This document shows positions 42,790 to 52,246 of a DNA stretch of 64,000 nucleotides, piece after piece. Origin of the DNA: Klebsiella quasivariicola (GTDB lineage Bacteria > Pseudomonadota > Gammaproteobacteria > Enterobacterales > Enterobacteriaceae); assembly GCF_002269255.1 (NCBI RefSeq), contig NZ_CP022823.1:1116001-1180000 (forward strand), given 5' to 3'. The translations under genes were made by a program, and so were the position numbers. The notes under the pieces were generated by a model. It was not told where the DNA came from. It was given only the letters and a program-made list of their open reading frames with translations, and made no database searches. Numbering within the stretch: position 1 is the first letter of the stretch; the number at the start of each line of letters is the position of its first letter.

Positions 42790-43800
42790 TTAACAAATTC
42801 TCGGCAGCGGTTCGGCGTGGGGAAGATCGAGCGTACGCTTCACGCCGTATAGCCCGACGGAACGTACGCCCGGGCGGGCGACCACTTCGCCGATTATCGC
42901 CGCATCACGTCCTAACGCGTGAGACCGTAAATGCGCCAGCACGTTTTCCGCTTCGTCGCGGGCGACGGCGAGCACCAGCTTGCCTTCATTGGCGAAGTTC
43001 AGGGCGTCCAGCCCAAGCAGCTCGCAGACGCCGCGCACCGTGTCGTTGACCGGCAGCGCCGCTTCATGCAGCTCAATGCCGCAGCCGCTGGCGGCGGCGA
43101 ACTCATGGGCGACCGCGTTAACCCCGCCGCGGGTGGCGTCGCGCAGGGCTTTCACCCCGCTCAGCGGCCGCAGGGTCTGGATAAGCGGCGTCAGCACCGC
43201 GCAATCGCTGGACAGCGCGCCGTCGAGTCCCATCTGCTCGCGCAGGTTAAGGATGGTGGCGCCATGATCCCCCAGCGTGCCGCTGACCAGCAGCATATCA
43301 CCGGCGCTAATCTGCTGCGTCCCCCAGCGAACCTCTGCCGGGATGGCGCCGATGCCGGCGGTGTTAATAAACAGCTTATCCGCCGCGCCGCGCGGCACCA
43401 CCTTGGTGTCGCCAGTGACGATGGCGATCCCCGCTTCGCGGGCGGTGGCGGCCATACTGCTGACCACCGCTTCCAGGGTGGCCATCTCCAGCCCCTCTTC
43501 GAGAATAAATCCACAGGAAAGGTAGCGGGGAATGGCGCCGCTGACCGCCACATCGTTGGCGGTACCGCAGACGGCCAGCTTGCCGATATTGCCGCCGGGA
43601 AAAAACAGCGGGTCAATCACGTAGCTGTCGGTGGAGAAGGCGAGGCGATCCCCCTGGGCGGCGAGCGCCGCCAGATCGAGGCGCGCCTGATCCTCCTGCT
43701 CCGCCAGCCAGGGGTTGGCGAAGGCCTGCATAAACAGGTCGCCGATCAGCTGCTGCATTGCCTGACCGCCGCTACCGTGGGCTAACTGGACGCTTTTCAT
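42790..43800 (-). CDS. hypE: Hydrogenase maturation protein HypE (carbamoyl dehydratase)
   Basis: HypE accepts a carbamoyl group from HypF on its C-terminal cysteine and dehydrates it to thiocyanate, giving the cyanide ligands of the NiFe centre. The 336-residue protein has the AIR-synthase fold (LAHGSGGQAM, FSTDSYVIDPLFFPGGNIG) and ends in the essential PRIC motif with Cys336. Its start overlaps the hypD stop by 4 bases. Confidence 0.97.
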   Translation of the reverse strand: MKSVQLAHGSGGQAMQQLIGDLFMQAFANPWLAEQEDQARLDLAALAAQGDRLAFSTDSYVIDPLFFPGGNIGKLAVCGTANDVAVSGAIPRYLSCGFILEEGLEMATLEAVVSSMAATAREAGIAIVTGDTKVVPRGAADKLFINTAGIGAIPAEVRWGTQQISAGDMLLVSGTLGDHGATILNLREQMGLDGALSSDCAVLTPLIQTLRPLSGVKALRDATRGGVNAVAHEFAAASGCGIELHEAALPVNDTVRGVCELLGLDALNFANEGKLVLAVARDEAENVLAHLRSHALGRDAAIIGEVVARPGVRSVGLYGVKRTLDLPHAEPLPRIC

Positions 43801-44918
43801 GCTTCATTTTCCTGACTGCGATATTGATACCAGGCGGCGCAGGCCCCCTCAGAGGAGACCATCAGCGCGCCAAAGGCGCTTTGCGGATTGCAGGTGCTGG
43901 CGAAGAGCGGGCACTGATGCGGTTTACAGCGGCCGGTCAGCACCTCGCCGCAGCGGGCGCGCGGATCGTCGCACACGCGCTGTGGCGCCGGGCGGAAATG
44001 GGCCTCGGCATCGAAGCGCTGATAAGCCGGCGTGAGGTGCACGCCGGAGTCACTGATGACTCCCAGGCCGCGCCATTCGCTGTCGCCATCAAGGCAGAAG
44101 ACGTCGGCCATCGCCGCCTGCGCCAGCGGGTTACCCTCATCCGGCACCACGCGACGGTACTGATTTTCCACGTCGCTGCGCTGCGCTATTGTCTGCTCAA
44201 CCAGCATCACCGCGCCTTGCAGTAGATCAAGCGGTTCGAAACCGGCGACCACTAACGGCCGATGATAGTCGCTGGCGATGAAGCCATAGGCCTCGGTGCC
44301 GATCACCATACTGACGTGGCCGGGGGCGAGAAAGGCGTCGATACCGTTGTCCGGCTGATCCAGCAGGCTGCGCAGGGTCGGCAGCAGGGTGATGTGCTGG
44401 CAGAAAAAGTAGAAGTTATCGACGTTGCGCTCCCGCGCCTGGCGCAGGGTGAGGGCGGTGGCGGGCATGGTGGTTTCGAAACCAAGGCCGAAAAAGACCA
44501 CCTCACGCTGCGGGTTTTGCTGTGCCAGCCGCAGAGCGTCCATCGGCGAGTAAACGATGCGGACGTCGGCGCCGCGAGATTTCGCCTGCAGCAGCGAGCC
44601 GTTTTTACCCGGCACGCGCATGGCGTCGCCGAAGGTGCAGAAGATCACCCCCGGACGACTGGCAATCTCAATGCAGGCATCGATGCGCCCCATCGGCAGG
44701 ACGCACACCGGGCAGCCTGGCCCGTGAATAAATTCGATATTCTCCGGCAACAGCTGGTCGAGACCGAATTTAAAAATGGCATGGGTATGGCCGCCGCAGA
44801 CCTCCATGATGCGCAGCGGACGCTCAGCGGTGTGCGGCAGCAGATGCGCACGCTGCTGAAGATGCGCCACCAGCTGCATGACCTGCTCGGGGGCGCGGTA
44901 TTCATCTACGTAACGCAT
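43797..44918 (-). CDS. hypD: Hydrogenase maturation protein HypD
   Basis: HypD, an Fe-S protein, assembles the Fe(CN)2CO moiety with HypC. The 373-residue protein contains the conserved cysteine motifs EVCGGHTHA, HGPGCPVCVLP and the C-terminal set DDPRARCGEVLTGRCKPHQC with CNPQSAFGALMVSSEGAC. The second of two adjacent ATGs (44918) is preferred for spacing from GAGGAG; the first (44921) overlaps the hypC stop. Coupled to hypC and hypE. Confidence 0.97.
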   Translation of the reverse strand: MRYVDEYRAPEQVMQLVAHLQQRAHLLPHTAERPLRIMEVCGGHTHAIFKFGLDQLLPENIEFIHGPGCPVCVLPMGRIDACIEIASRPGVIFCTFGDAMRVPGKNGSLLQAKSRGADVRIVYSPMDALRLAQQNPQREVVFFGLGFETTMPATALTLRQARERNVDNFYFFCQHITLLPTLRSLLDQPDNGIDAFLAPGHVSMVIGTEAYGFIASDYHRPLVVAGFEPLDLLQGAVMLVEQTIAQRSDVENQYRRVVPDEGNPLAQAAMADVFCLDGDSEWRGLGVISDSGVHLTPAYQRFDAEAHFRPAPQRVCDDPRARCGEVLTGRCKPHQCPLFASTCNPQSAFGALMVSSEGACAAWYQYRSQENEA

Positions 44919-45190
44919 CATCGCTCCTCGCCGTACAGCAGCGCGCCGACGTCCGGCTCCACATCGAACATATTTTGCAGCGCGTCGAGGGTGTCGCGGG
45001 CTTCGGCTTCATTAATGACGCTCATGGCGAACCCCACGTGCACCAGCACCCACTGCCCGAGGCGCGACTGGCCCTGCTCGTCAACGGCGCCGACCAGCGT
45101 CAGGTCGACGTCGCGCTGAATGCCGCAGACTTCCACTTTCGCCAGCACGCCGTCGATGGCACATATTTGTCCCGGAATGCCTATGCACAT
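44918..45190 (-). CDS. hypC: Hydrogenase maturation chaperone HypC
   Basis: A 90-residue chaperone that carries the iron-ligand precursor with HypD and docks it to pre-HycE. It begins MCIGIPGQICAID with the essential Cys2. An upstream in-frame ATG (45217) would hide Cys2 and is inside hypB, so 45190 is the start. It overlaps hypB by 10 bases. Confidence 0.97.
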   Translation of the reverse strand: MCIGIPGQICAIDGVLAKVEVCGIQRDVDLTLVGAVDEQGQSRLGQWVLVHVGFAMSVINEAEARDTLDALQNMFDVEPDVGALLYGEER

Positions 45191-46053
45191 CGTTGCGTCT
45201 CCAGCCAGGTGAGCCACTGGTCCATGCCTTCGCCGCTGGTGGCGGAGACAAGAATAATTTCAATATGCGGATTGACCTCGCGGGCGCAGGCCAGGCACTT
45301 CTCAACGTCGAAATTGAGATACGGCAGCAGATCAACTTTGTTGAGCAGCATCAGGCTGGCGGCGGCGAACATATGCGGATACTTCAGCGGCTTGTCTTCA
45401 CCTTCGGTGACCGACAGCACCGCCACTTTATGGCGCTCGCCAAGGTCGAAGCTCGCCGGGCAGACCAGGTTGCCAACGTTTTCGATAAACAGGATGCCGC
45501 GATCGGCCAGCGGCAGGCGCGGGGCGGCGTCGGCGATCATCTGGGCGTCGAGATGGCAGCCTTTCCCGGTATTGACCTGAATCGCCGGGGTGCCGGTGGC
45601 GCGAATGCGGGCGGCGTCATTGACCGTTTGCTGATCGCCTTCAATCACCGCGCAGTCGGCGCGTCCTTTCAGTCGCGTGAGGGTTTCGGTCAGCAGGGTG
45701 GTTTTACCGGAGCCGGGGCTGGAAACCAGATTCAGCACCAATTGCTGTTTTGCCGCAAAGCGCGCGCGATTGCGTGCCGCCAGACGGTTATTTTTATCCA
45801 GCACATCGATCTCCACTTCCAGCATCCGCCGCTGGCTCTGCCCCGGGGCGTGAGTCCCAGCCTCGCCATGGCCATAATGCAGGTCGCCTTCTGCCGTGCG
45901 GGTAGGGGCGAAGTGGTCGGTTTTGACACCGGTAATGGTCATCGTCTGGCGTGGGGCGGGCGCGAAGGGGGCGCTGCGGAACGCGGAATGCGGGTTTCGT
46001 TCGTCTCCTTCTATATAGAGGTTGCCTTCTCCACAGCCGCATGTCGTACACAT
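45181..46053 (-). CDS. hypB: Hydrogenase nickel incorporation GTPase HypB
   Basis: A 290-residue GTPase delivering nickel to hydrogenase 3 precursors. The high-affinity nickel site is at the N-terminus (MCTTCGCGEGN), and the G domain has P-loop SSPGSGKTTLL, DxxG-like region ENVGNLVCP and NKVDLLPYL specificity motif. A His-rich stretch typical of storage-type HypB is lacking apart from HYGHGEAGTH. It lies 3 bases after hypA. Confidence 0.97.
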   Translation of the reverse strand: MCTTCGCGEGNLYIEGDERNPHSAFRSAPFAPAPRQTMTITGVKTDHFAPTRTAEGDLHYGHGEAGTHAPGQSQRRMLEVEIDVLDKNNRLAARNRARFAAKQQLVLNLVSSPGSGKTTLLTETLTRLKGRADCAVIEGDQQTVNDAARIRATGTPAIQVNTGKGCHLDAQMIADAAPRLPLADRGILFIENVGNLVCPASFDLGERHKVAVLSVTEGEDKPLKYPHMFAAASLMLLNKVDLLPYLNFDVEKCLACAREVNPHIEIILVSATSGEGMDQWLTWLETQRCA

Positions 46054-46056
46054 AAT

Positions 46057-46401
46057 TTACTCCAATTCTAAACGCTGAATCTGTAAGCCGTCATCCGCCA
46101 CGATCTGCAGCTGGTCGTTATTGCAGTGCGGGCAGCGGCGGACGTGCTGCGAGACAAGATGGACGTACTGCTGACAGCGTTCGCACCAGCATTCAGCCTG
46201 TTGTTCGGCGATATGCAGTTCGCACCCCTCCGCCAGCGTGCCGCGGCAGACCAGCTCAAAGCAGAAGGTGAGGGCGCTGGCTTCCACGCAGGAAAAAGCG
46301 CCGACTTTAAGCCACACGCCGGTGACCCGCCGCGCGCCGGCCTGCTGCGCCTGTTGTTCAATAATTTCCAGCGCCCGCTGGCTGAGGGTGATTTCGTGCA
46401 T
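46057..46401 (-). CDS. hypA: Hydrogenase nickel incorporation protein HypA
   Basis: A 114-residue nickel/zinc protein acting with HypB on hydrogenase 3. It begins MHEITLSQ with nickel ligand His2, and the zinc site is formed by two CxxC pairs, CWCERC and CPHC. The longer open frame upstream is rejected because His2 would be lost. First gene of hypABCDE, directly behind a sigma54-type promoter (46447-46432). Confidence 0.97.
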   Translation of the reverse strand: MHEITLSQRALEIIEQQAQQAGARRVTGVWLKVGAFSCVEASALTFCFELVCRGTLAEGCELHIAEQQAECWCERCQQYVHLVSQHVRRCPHCNNDQLQIVADDGLQIQRLELE

Positions 46402-46431
46402 AGTCGCCTCCGTATCGCGATGCGCTGTATA

Positions 46432-46447
46432 TGCAATAACGATGCCA
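46432..46447 (-). promoter_or_regulatory. sigma54 promoter of hypA
   Basis: On the minus strand TGGCATCGTTATTGCA carries GG and GC with the -24/-12 spacing of sigma54 promoters, 30 bases before the hypA start. Confidence 0.85.
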
Positions 46448-46470
46448 GAACAGATATGGCGTGACAGGGA

Positions 46471-46506
46471 ATGTCGATGACGACGCCGCCGGGCTGTCAT
46501 CGACAT
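46471..46506. promoter_or_regulatory. Probable FhlA upstream activating sequence between hypA and hycA
   Basis: A perfect 11-base inverted repeat, ATGTCGATGAC and GTCATCGACAT, separated by 14 GC-rich bases. It lies between two divergent sigma54 promoters where E. coli FhlA binds. A similar GTCATCGTCA half-site palindrome stands before hydN. Assignment to FhlA is inference from position and recurrence. Confidence 0.7.
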
Positions 46507-46561
46507 GTCGCGTCGGCAGAGGGTGGATATGAAAATCAAATAAAATCAACAAAATAAAACC

Positions 46562-46577
46562 TGGCATGAAAAATGCT
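46562..46577 (+). promoter_or_regulatory. sigma54 promoter of hycA
   Basis: TGGCATGAAAAATGCT has GG at -24 and GC at -12 with correct spacing, 34 bases before the hycA start. The AT-rich stretch just upstream (46530-46560) suits an IHF bend between enhancer and promoter. Confidence 0.88.
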
Positions 46578-46611
46578 TAGACGGTGCATCTCATGCTACG
46601 GAGAAACCGAT

Positions 46612-47061
46612 ATGACTATTTGGGAAATAAGTGAAAAGGCGGATTACATCGCCGACCGTCACCGGCAGCAGCAGGAGCAGTGGCATATCTACTGTAACTC
46701 GCTGGTTCAGGGGATCACCTTGTCGAAAGCGCGTCTGCATCACGCGATGAGCTGTGCGCCGGATAAAGAGCTGTGCTTCGTGCTGTTTGGCCATTTTCAG
46801 GTATTCGTCGCCCTCGCGGAAGGCTTCAACAGCCACACCATCGAGTACTACGTCGAAAACAAAAATGGCGGCGATAAGCATCTGATTGCTCAGGCTACGC
46901 TGGCGATGGATGGCACGGTCGATGGCCGCATCAGCAACCGCTCTCGCGAGCAGGTGCTGGAGCACTATCTGGCGATTATCGCCACCGTCTATGACCGTCT
47001 GTATGAGGCCATGGAACAAGACCAACCGGTGGATTTAAGCCATCTGGCGCTGACCCACTGA
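46612..47061 (+). CDS. hycA: Formate hydrogenlyase regulatory protein HycA
   Basis: A 149-residue antagonist of FhlA that limits FHL expression. It starts MTIWEISEKADYIADRH like the E. coli protein (about 153 residues). The upstream frame from 46573 lies in the promoter and is rejected. First gene of hycABCDEFGHI. The mechanism is thought to be direct interference with FhlA; no catalytic motifs are seen. Confidence 0.95.
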   Translation: MTIWEISEKADYIADRHRQQQEQWHIYCNSLVQGITLSKARLHHAMSCAPDKELCFVLFGHFQVFVALAEGFNSHTIEYYVENKNGGDKHLIAQATLAMDGTVDGRISNRSREQVLEHYLAIIATVYDRLYEAMEQDQPVDLSHLALTH

Positions 47062-47143
47062 TCGTGAGGTGTCGACACGTGTCGAAAATGACACCTGCGC
47101 AACCTGATTTCGTCAAAAATGACTTTCACCCGAGGATGACCCG

Positions 47144-47752
47144 GTGAACCGTTTTGTAATCGCTGACTCCACTGTCTGTATCGGCTGCCGCACCTGCGAA
47201 GCCGCCTGCTCTGAGACGCATCGCCAGCACGGCCTGCAGGCTATGCCGCGGCTGCAGGTGATGCGTAATGAAAAAGAATCGGCACCGCAGATGTGCCACC
47301 ACTGCGAAGATGCGCCTTGCGCCACCGTCTGCCCGGTTAACGCCATCCAGCGCGTCGATGGCGCGGTCCAGCTCAACGAGAGCCTGTGCGTAAGCTGCAA
47401 ACTGTGCGGCATTGCCTGCCCGTTCGGCGCCATCGAATTTTCCGGCAGCCGCCCGCTGGATATTCCGGCGAATGCCAATACCCGGCTGGCCCCACCGGCG
47501 CCGCCAGCGCCGGCCCGCGTCAGCTCGCTGCTCGACTGGGTGCCGGGCGTACGCGCCATTGCCGTGAAATGCGACCTCTGCCACTTCGATGACCAGGGCC
47601 CGGCCTGCGTGCGGACCTGCCCGACCAACGCGCTGCTGTTGGTGGATAGCCGTGATATCGCCCAGGCCAGCAAGCGTAAACGCCAGCTGACCTTTAATAC
47701 CGACCTTGGCGACTTGTCGCTGTTCCAGGCGCAACAGGGGGAGAGGGAATGA
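47144..47752 (+). CDS. hycB: Formate hydrogenlyase electron-transfer subunit HycB (4Fe-4S)
   Basis: A 202-residue ferredoxin-like subunit linking formate dehydrogenase H to the hydrogenase 3 core. Four cysteine clusters for [4Fe-4S] centres are seen: CIGCRTCEAACSE, CHHCEDAPCATVCP, CVSCKLCGIACP and CDLCHFDDQGPACVRTCP. The start is ATG 47144 and the stop overlaps hycC by 4 bases. Confidence 0.97.
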   Translation: MNRFVIADSTVCIGCRTCEAACSETHRQHGLQAMPRLQVMRNEKESAPQMCHHCEDAPCATVCPVNAIQRVDGAVQLNESLCVSCKLCGIACPFGAIEFSGSRPLDIPANANTRLAPPAPPAPARVSSLLDWVPGVRAIAVKCDLCHFDDQGPACVRTCPTNALLLVDSRDIAQASKRKRQLTFNTDLGDLSLFQAQQGERE

Positions 47753-49575
47753 GTGTAATTGGATTAGTCAATCAGGCGGTGACGTGGTATGCCGTCAGCG
47801 CCGTGCTGGCCCTGGTGTTTGCCATGCGCAAACCGCTCAGCGGCGCCATTGCCGGGATCGGCGGCGCGGTGGCCAGCGCTATGCTGGTGGTCGCCGGCGG
47901 CGCCGCGCTGCTGATGCCGGATCGGATCCACGGCGGCATGCTGCAGTTTTTGCATCTGACGATGCGGGTGGGGGGCGTCAACGCTCTGTGGCTGCTGGCC
48001 ATCGGCCTGTCGGCGCTGCCGGTATCGCTGTTTAATATTAGCTGGCATCGCCATCCGCAGGTGAAGGTCAACGGTCTGTTAGTCAACCTGCTGCTGGCCG
48101 CCGCGACCTGCGCGGTGGTGGTGACTAACATCGGTTCGCTGGTGGTAATGGCGGAGATCATGGCGCTCTGTGCGGCGTTTCTCACCGGCTGTGCCGCCTC
48201 CGGCAAACTGTGGTTTGCGCTGGGCCGGCTCGGCACGTTGCTGATGGCCTGGACCTGCTGGCTGGTGTGGTCGAACTACGGCACGCTTGAGCTGGCGCAG
48301 ATCAATCTCCAGGCAGTGGATATGATGCAGAACCCGCTGCTGTGGCTGCCGGGTCTGGTGGGGTTCGCCCTGCTGGCCGGAGCGATCCCGCTGCACGGCT
48401 GGGCGCCGCAGGCTCACGCCGGGGCCAGCGCGCCGGCCGCCGCGCTGTTTTCCACCGTGGTGATGAAAGTCGGTCTGTACGGCATGTTGACCGTTTCGCT
48501 GGCCGGCGGCGTGCCGCCGCTGTGGTGGGGCGTTATGCTGCTGGTGCTGGGGATGATCACCGCCTTTATCGGCGGACTGTATGCGCTGATGGAGCATAAC
48601 ATTCAGCGCCTGCTCGCCTATCACACCCTGGAGAATATCGGCATTATCCTGCTGGGTCTGGGCGCCTTCGTCACCGGCGTGGCGACCAGCAACACCACGC
48701 TGATGGTGCTGGGTTTTATCGGCGGTATGTATCACCTGATCAACCACAGCCTGTTCAAAACCACGCTATTTCTTGGCGCCGGGGCGGTGTGGTTCCGTAC
48801 CGGCCATCGTGATATCGAGAAGCTGGGCGGCATCGGTAAAAAAATGCCGCTGATCTCCCTCGCCATGCTGGTGGGGCTGATGGCGATGGCGGCTCTGCCG
48901 CCGCTGAACGGCTTCGCCGGCGAGTGGGTTATCTATCAATCCTTCTTCAAAATGAGCACCGGCGACCTGTTTATTGGCCGTCTGCTGGGCCCGCTGCTGG
49001 CCGTCGGCCTGGCGATCACTGGCGCACTGGCGGTGATGTGTATGGCGAAAGTCTACGGGGTCACCTTCCTCGGCGCGCCGCGGACGAAAGAGGCGGAAAA
49101 CGCCACCTGCGCTCCCTGGCTGATGACCCTGAGCGTGGTGCTGGCGGCGGTTTTCTGCCTCGTTGGCGGTATTGCCGCGCCGTGGCTGCTGCCGCTGGTA
49201 AGCGGCGCCTTCCCGGTACAGGCTCAGGTATCGAGCGTGGTGTCGCAGCCGATGATTGCCCTGCTGCTTATCGCCTGCCCGCTGCTGCCGTTCCTGCTGA
49301 TGATCTTCTTTAAAGGCGATCGCCTGGCGGCGCGCTCGCGCGGCGCGGCCTGGGTCTGCGGTTACGACCACGAACAGTCGATGGTGGTGACCGCCCACGG
49401 CTTTGCCATGCCGGTGAAAGAGGCCTTTGCGCCGCTGCTGAAACTGCGCCACTGGCTGAACCCGGTGCGTCTGGTTCCGGGCTGGCAATCGACCTCGGCA
49501 CCGGCGCTGCTGCGCGGTATCGCGCTGGTTGAGCTGGCGGTGCTGGTGGTGATTGTCATTTCGCGAGGAGCCTGA
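47749..49575 (+). CDS. hycC: Formate hydrogenlyase membrane subunit HycC (NuoL-like)
   Basis: A 608-residue inner-membrane subunit related to the complex I/Mrp antiporter proteins, with about 14-16 helices. Conserved charged helix positions appear in LHGWAPQAHAGASAPAA and YHTLENIGIILLGLG. With HycD it anchors hydrogenase 3; whether it pumps protons is debated for the family. Its stop is 2 bases before hycD. Confidence 0.97.
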   Translation: MSVIGLVNQAVTWYAVSAVLALVFAMRKPLSGAIAGIGGAVASAMLVVAGGAALLMPDRIHGGMLQFLHLTMRVGGVNALWLLAIGLSALPVSLFNISWHRHPQVKVNGLLVNLLLAAATCAVVVTNIGSLVVMAEIMALCAAFLTGCAASGKLWFALGRLGTLLMAWTCWLVWSNYGTLELAQINLQAVDMMQNPLLWLPGLVGFALLAGAIPLHGWAPQAHAGASAPAAALFSTVVMKVGLYGMLTVSLAGGVPPLWWGVMLLVLGMITAFIGGLYALMEHNIQRLLAYHTLENIGIILLGLGAFVTGVATSNTTLMVLGFIGGMYHLINHSLFKTTLFLGAGAVWFRTGHRDIEKLGGIGKKMPLISLAMLVGLMAMAALPPLNGFAGEWVIYQSFFKMSTGDLFIGRLLGPLLAVGLAITGALAVMCMAKVYGVTFLGAPRTKEAENATCAPWLMTLSVVLAAVFCLVGGIAAPWLLPLVSGAFPVQAQVSSVVSQPMIALLLIACPLLPFLLMIFFKGDRLAARSRGAAWVCGYDHEQSMVVTAHGFAMPVKEAFAPLLKLRHWLNPVRLVPGWQSTSAPALLRGIALVELAVLVVIVISRGA

Positions 49576-49577
49576 GA

Positions 49578-50501
49578 ATGAATCTGTTAATTGCATTGCT
49601 ACAGGCGCTGGTGCTGTTTGCCGTCGCGCCGCTGTTGTCCGGGATCGTTCGCGTCGCCCGCGCGCGGTTGCATAACCGCCGCGGACCGGGGGTACTGCAG
49701 GAGTATCGCGATATCCTGAAACTGCTGGGCCGCCAGAGCGTTGGCCCTGATGCCTCGGGCTGGGTCTTCCGCCTGACGCCGTATGTCATGGTGGGCGTGA
49801 TGCTGACCATCGCCACCGCGCTGCCGGTGGTGACGGTGTATTCCCCACTGCCGGTGCTTGGGGATCTCATCACCCTGATCTACCTGTTTGCCATCGCCCG
49901 CTTCTTCTTCGCGATTTCCGGTCTGGACACCGGCAGCCCGTTTACCGCGCTGGGCAGCAGCCGTGAAGCGATGCTCGGCGTGCTGGTGGAGCCGATCCTG
50001 CTGCTGGGCCTGTGGGTGGCGGCGCAGGTCGCCGGCTCGACCCATATCAGCACCATCACCGATACCCTCTACCACTGGCCGACCGCGCGCAGCATTCCGC
50101 TGATCCTTGCGCTGTGCGCCTGCGCCTTCGCCACCTTTATCGAGATGGGCAAACTGCCGTTCGATCTGGCGGAAGCGGAGCAGGAGCTGCAGGAAGGGCC
50201 GCTGTCGGAATACAGCGGCAGCGGCTTTGGCATCCTGAAGTGGGGCATCAGCCTCAAACAGCTGGTGGTGCTACAGATGTTTGTCGGGGTCTTTTTCCCG
50301 TGGGGGCAGATGACCAGCTTCAGCGTCGGCGGCCTGCTGCTGGCGCTGGTGGTGGCTATCGTCAAGCTGGTGGTGGGGGTGCTGATTATCGCCCTGTTCG
50401 AAAACAGCATGGCGCGTCTGCGCTTTTGTGCCACCTCCCGCGTCACCTGGGCCGGGTTTGGTTTCGCCTTTTTAGCTTTCGTCTCCTTGCTGGTGGCGTG
50501 A
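49578..50501 (+). CDS. hycD: Formate hydrogenlyase membrane subunit HycD (NuoH-like)
   Basis: A 307-residue membrane subunit of the NuoH family with about 8 helices. The loop RARLHNRRGPGVLQEYRDIL and the segment EMGKLPFDLAEAEQELQEGP with its acidic cluster are the family signatures at the interface with the hydrophilic arm. Translation is coupled to hycC. Confidence 0.97.
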   Translation: MNLLIALLQALVLFAVAPLLSGIVRVARARLHNRRGPGVLQEYRDILKLLGRQSVGPDASGWVFRLTPYVMVGVMLTIATALPVVTVYSPLPVLGDLITLIYLFAIARFFFAISGLDTGSPFTALGSSREAMLGVLVEPILLLGLWVAAQVAGSTHISTITDTLYHWPTARSIPLILALCACAFATFIEMGKLPFDLAEAEQELQEGPLSEYSGSGFGILKWGISLKQLVVLQMFVGVFFPWGQMTSFSVGGLLLALVVAIVKLVVGVLIIALFENSMARLRFCATSRVTWAGFGFAFLAFVSLLVA

Positions 50502-50517
50502 TTAAGAGAGTTTGAGC

Positions 50518-52227
50518 ATGTCTGAAGAAAAAATCGGTCAACACTATCTTGCGGCGCTGCACCAGGCCTTTCCGGGCGTGGTGCTGGACGAAGCCTGGCA
50601 GACCAAAGACCAGTTAACCATCACCGTGAAGGTCAACTACCTGCCGGAAGTGGTGGAGTTTCTCTACTACCAGCAGGGTGGCTGGCTGTCGGTGCTGTTC
50701 GGCAACGATGAACGCAAGCTGAACGGCCACTACGCCGTCTACTACGTGCTGTCGATGGAGCAGGGCACCAAATGCTGGATCACCGTGCGCGTTGAAGTGG
50801 ACGCCAACAAACCGGAATACCCGTCGGTGACGCCGCGCGTCCCGGCGGCGGTATGGGGCGAGCGCGAAGTGCGCGATATGTACGGCCTGGTGCCGGTCGG
50901 CCTGCCGGACGAGCGCCGTCTGGTGCTGCCGGACGACTGGCCGGACGAACTCTATCCGCTGCGTAAAGACAGCATGGACTACCGCCAGCGCCCGGCGCCG
51001 ACCACCGACGCCGAAACCTACGAGTTCATCAACGAGCTGGGCAGCAAGAAAAATAATGTGGTGCCGATTGGCCCGCTGCACGTCACCTCCGATGAACCGG
51101 GCCACTTCCGCCTGTTCGTTGACGGCGAAAATATTATCGATGCCGACTACCGCCTGTTCTACGTCCATCGCGGGATGGAAAAGCTGGCGGAAACCCGCAT
51201 GGGCTATAACGAAGTGACCTTCCTGTCGGACCGGGTGTGCGGCATCTGCGGCTTCGCCCACAGTACCGCTTACACCACCTCGGTGGAGAACGCGATGGGC
51301 ATCGTGGTGCCGGAGCGGGCGCAGATGATCCGCGCCATTCTGCTGGAGGTGGAACGCCTGCACTCGCACCTGCTGAACCTCGGTCTGGCCTGCCACTTTA
51401 CCGGCTTTGACTCCGGCTTTATGCAGTTCTTCCGCGTGCGCGAAACCTCAATGAAGATGGCGGAAATTCTCACCGGCGCGCGTAAAACCTACGGCCTGAA
51501 CCTGATCGGCGGGATCCGCCGCGACCTGCTGAAAGAGGACATGATCCAGACCCGTCAGCTGGCGCAGCAGATGCGCCGCGACGTGCAGGAGCTGGTGGAT
51601 ATGCTGCTCAGCACCCCGAACATGGAACAGCGTACCGTCGGTATTGGCCGTCTGGATCCGGAAATCGCCCGCGACTTTAGTAACGTCGGCCCGATGGTGC
51701 GCGCCAGCGGCCACGCCCGCGACACCCGCGCCGACCACCCGTTTGTCGGCTACGGCCTGCTGCCGATGGAAGTCCACAGCGAGCAGGGTTGCGACGTAAT
51801 ATCTCGCCTCAAGGTGCGGATCAACGAGGTTTATACCGCGCTGAATATGATTGATTTCGGTCTCGATAACCTGCCGGGCGGCCCGCTGATGGTGGAAGGG
51901 TTCACCTATATTCCGCACCGCTTCGCACTGGGCTTCTCCGAGGCGCCGCGCGGCGACGATATCCACTGGAGCATGACCGGCGACAACCAGAAACTGTACC
52001 GCTGGCGCTGCCGGGCGGCGACCTATGCCAACTGGCCGACCCTGCGCTATATGCTGCGCGGCAACACCGTTTCCGATGCGCCGCTGATCATCGGCAGCCT
52101 CGACCCGTGCTACTCCTGTACCGACCGCATGACCGTTGTCGATGTACGCAAGAAGAAGAGCAAAGTGGTGCCGTACAAAGAGCTGGAGCGCTACAGCATC
52201 GAGCGTAAAAACTCGCCGCTGAAATAA
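50518..52227 (+). CDS. hycE: Hydrogenase 3 large catalytic subunit HycE
   Basis: The NiFe catalytic subunit that makes H2 in formate hydrogenlyase. The 569-residue precursor has a NuoC-like N-terminal domain (about 1-170) and a NuoD/NiFe domain. Nickel ligands come from RVCGICGFAHS and DPCYSCTDR. The maturation protease HycI cuts after the Arg of CYSCTDR (Arg537), releasing a 32-residue tail, exactly the E. coli arrangement. ATG 50518 is chosen over the TTG at 50512. A 68-bp repeat array follows before hycF. Confidence 0.98.
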   Translation: MSEEKIGQHYLAALHQAFPGVVLDEAWQTKDQLTITVKVNYLPEVVEFLYYQQGGWLSVLFGNDERKLNGHYAVYYVLSMEQGTKCWITVRVEVDANKPEYPSVTPRVPAAVWGEREVRDMYGLVPVGLPDERRLVLPDDWPDELYPLRKDSMDYRQRPAPTTDAETYEFINELGSKKNNVVPIGPLHVTSDEPGHFRLFVDGENIIDADYRLFYVHRGMEKLAETRMGYNEVTFLSDRVCGICGFAHSTAYTTSVENAMGIVVPERAQMIRAILLEVERLHSHLLNLGLACHFTGFDSGFMQFFRVRETSMKMAEILTGARKTYGLNLIGGIRRDLLKEDMIQTRQLAQQMRRDVQELVDMLLSTPNMEQRTVGIGRLDPEIARDFSNVGPMVRASGHARDTRADHPFVGYGLLPMEVHSEQGCDVISRLKVRINEVYTALNMIDFGLDNLPGGPLMVEGFTYIPHRFALGFSEAPRGDDIHWSMTGDNQKLYRWRCRAATYANWPTLRYMLRGNTVSDAPLIIGSLDPCYSCTDRMTVVDVRKKKSKVVPYKELERYSIERKNSPLK

Positions 52228-52246
52228 TTGAGCCATTGCGTGGGGC

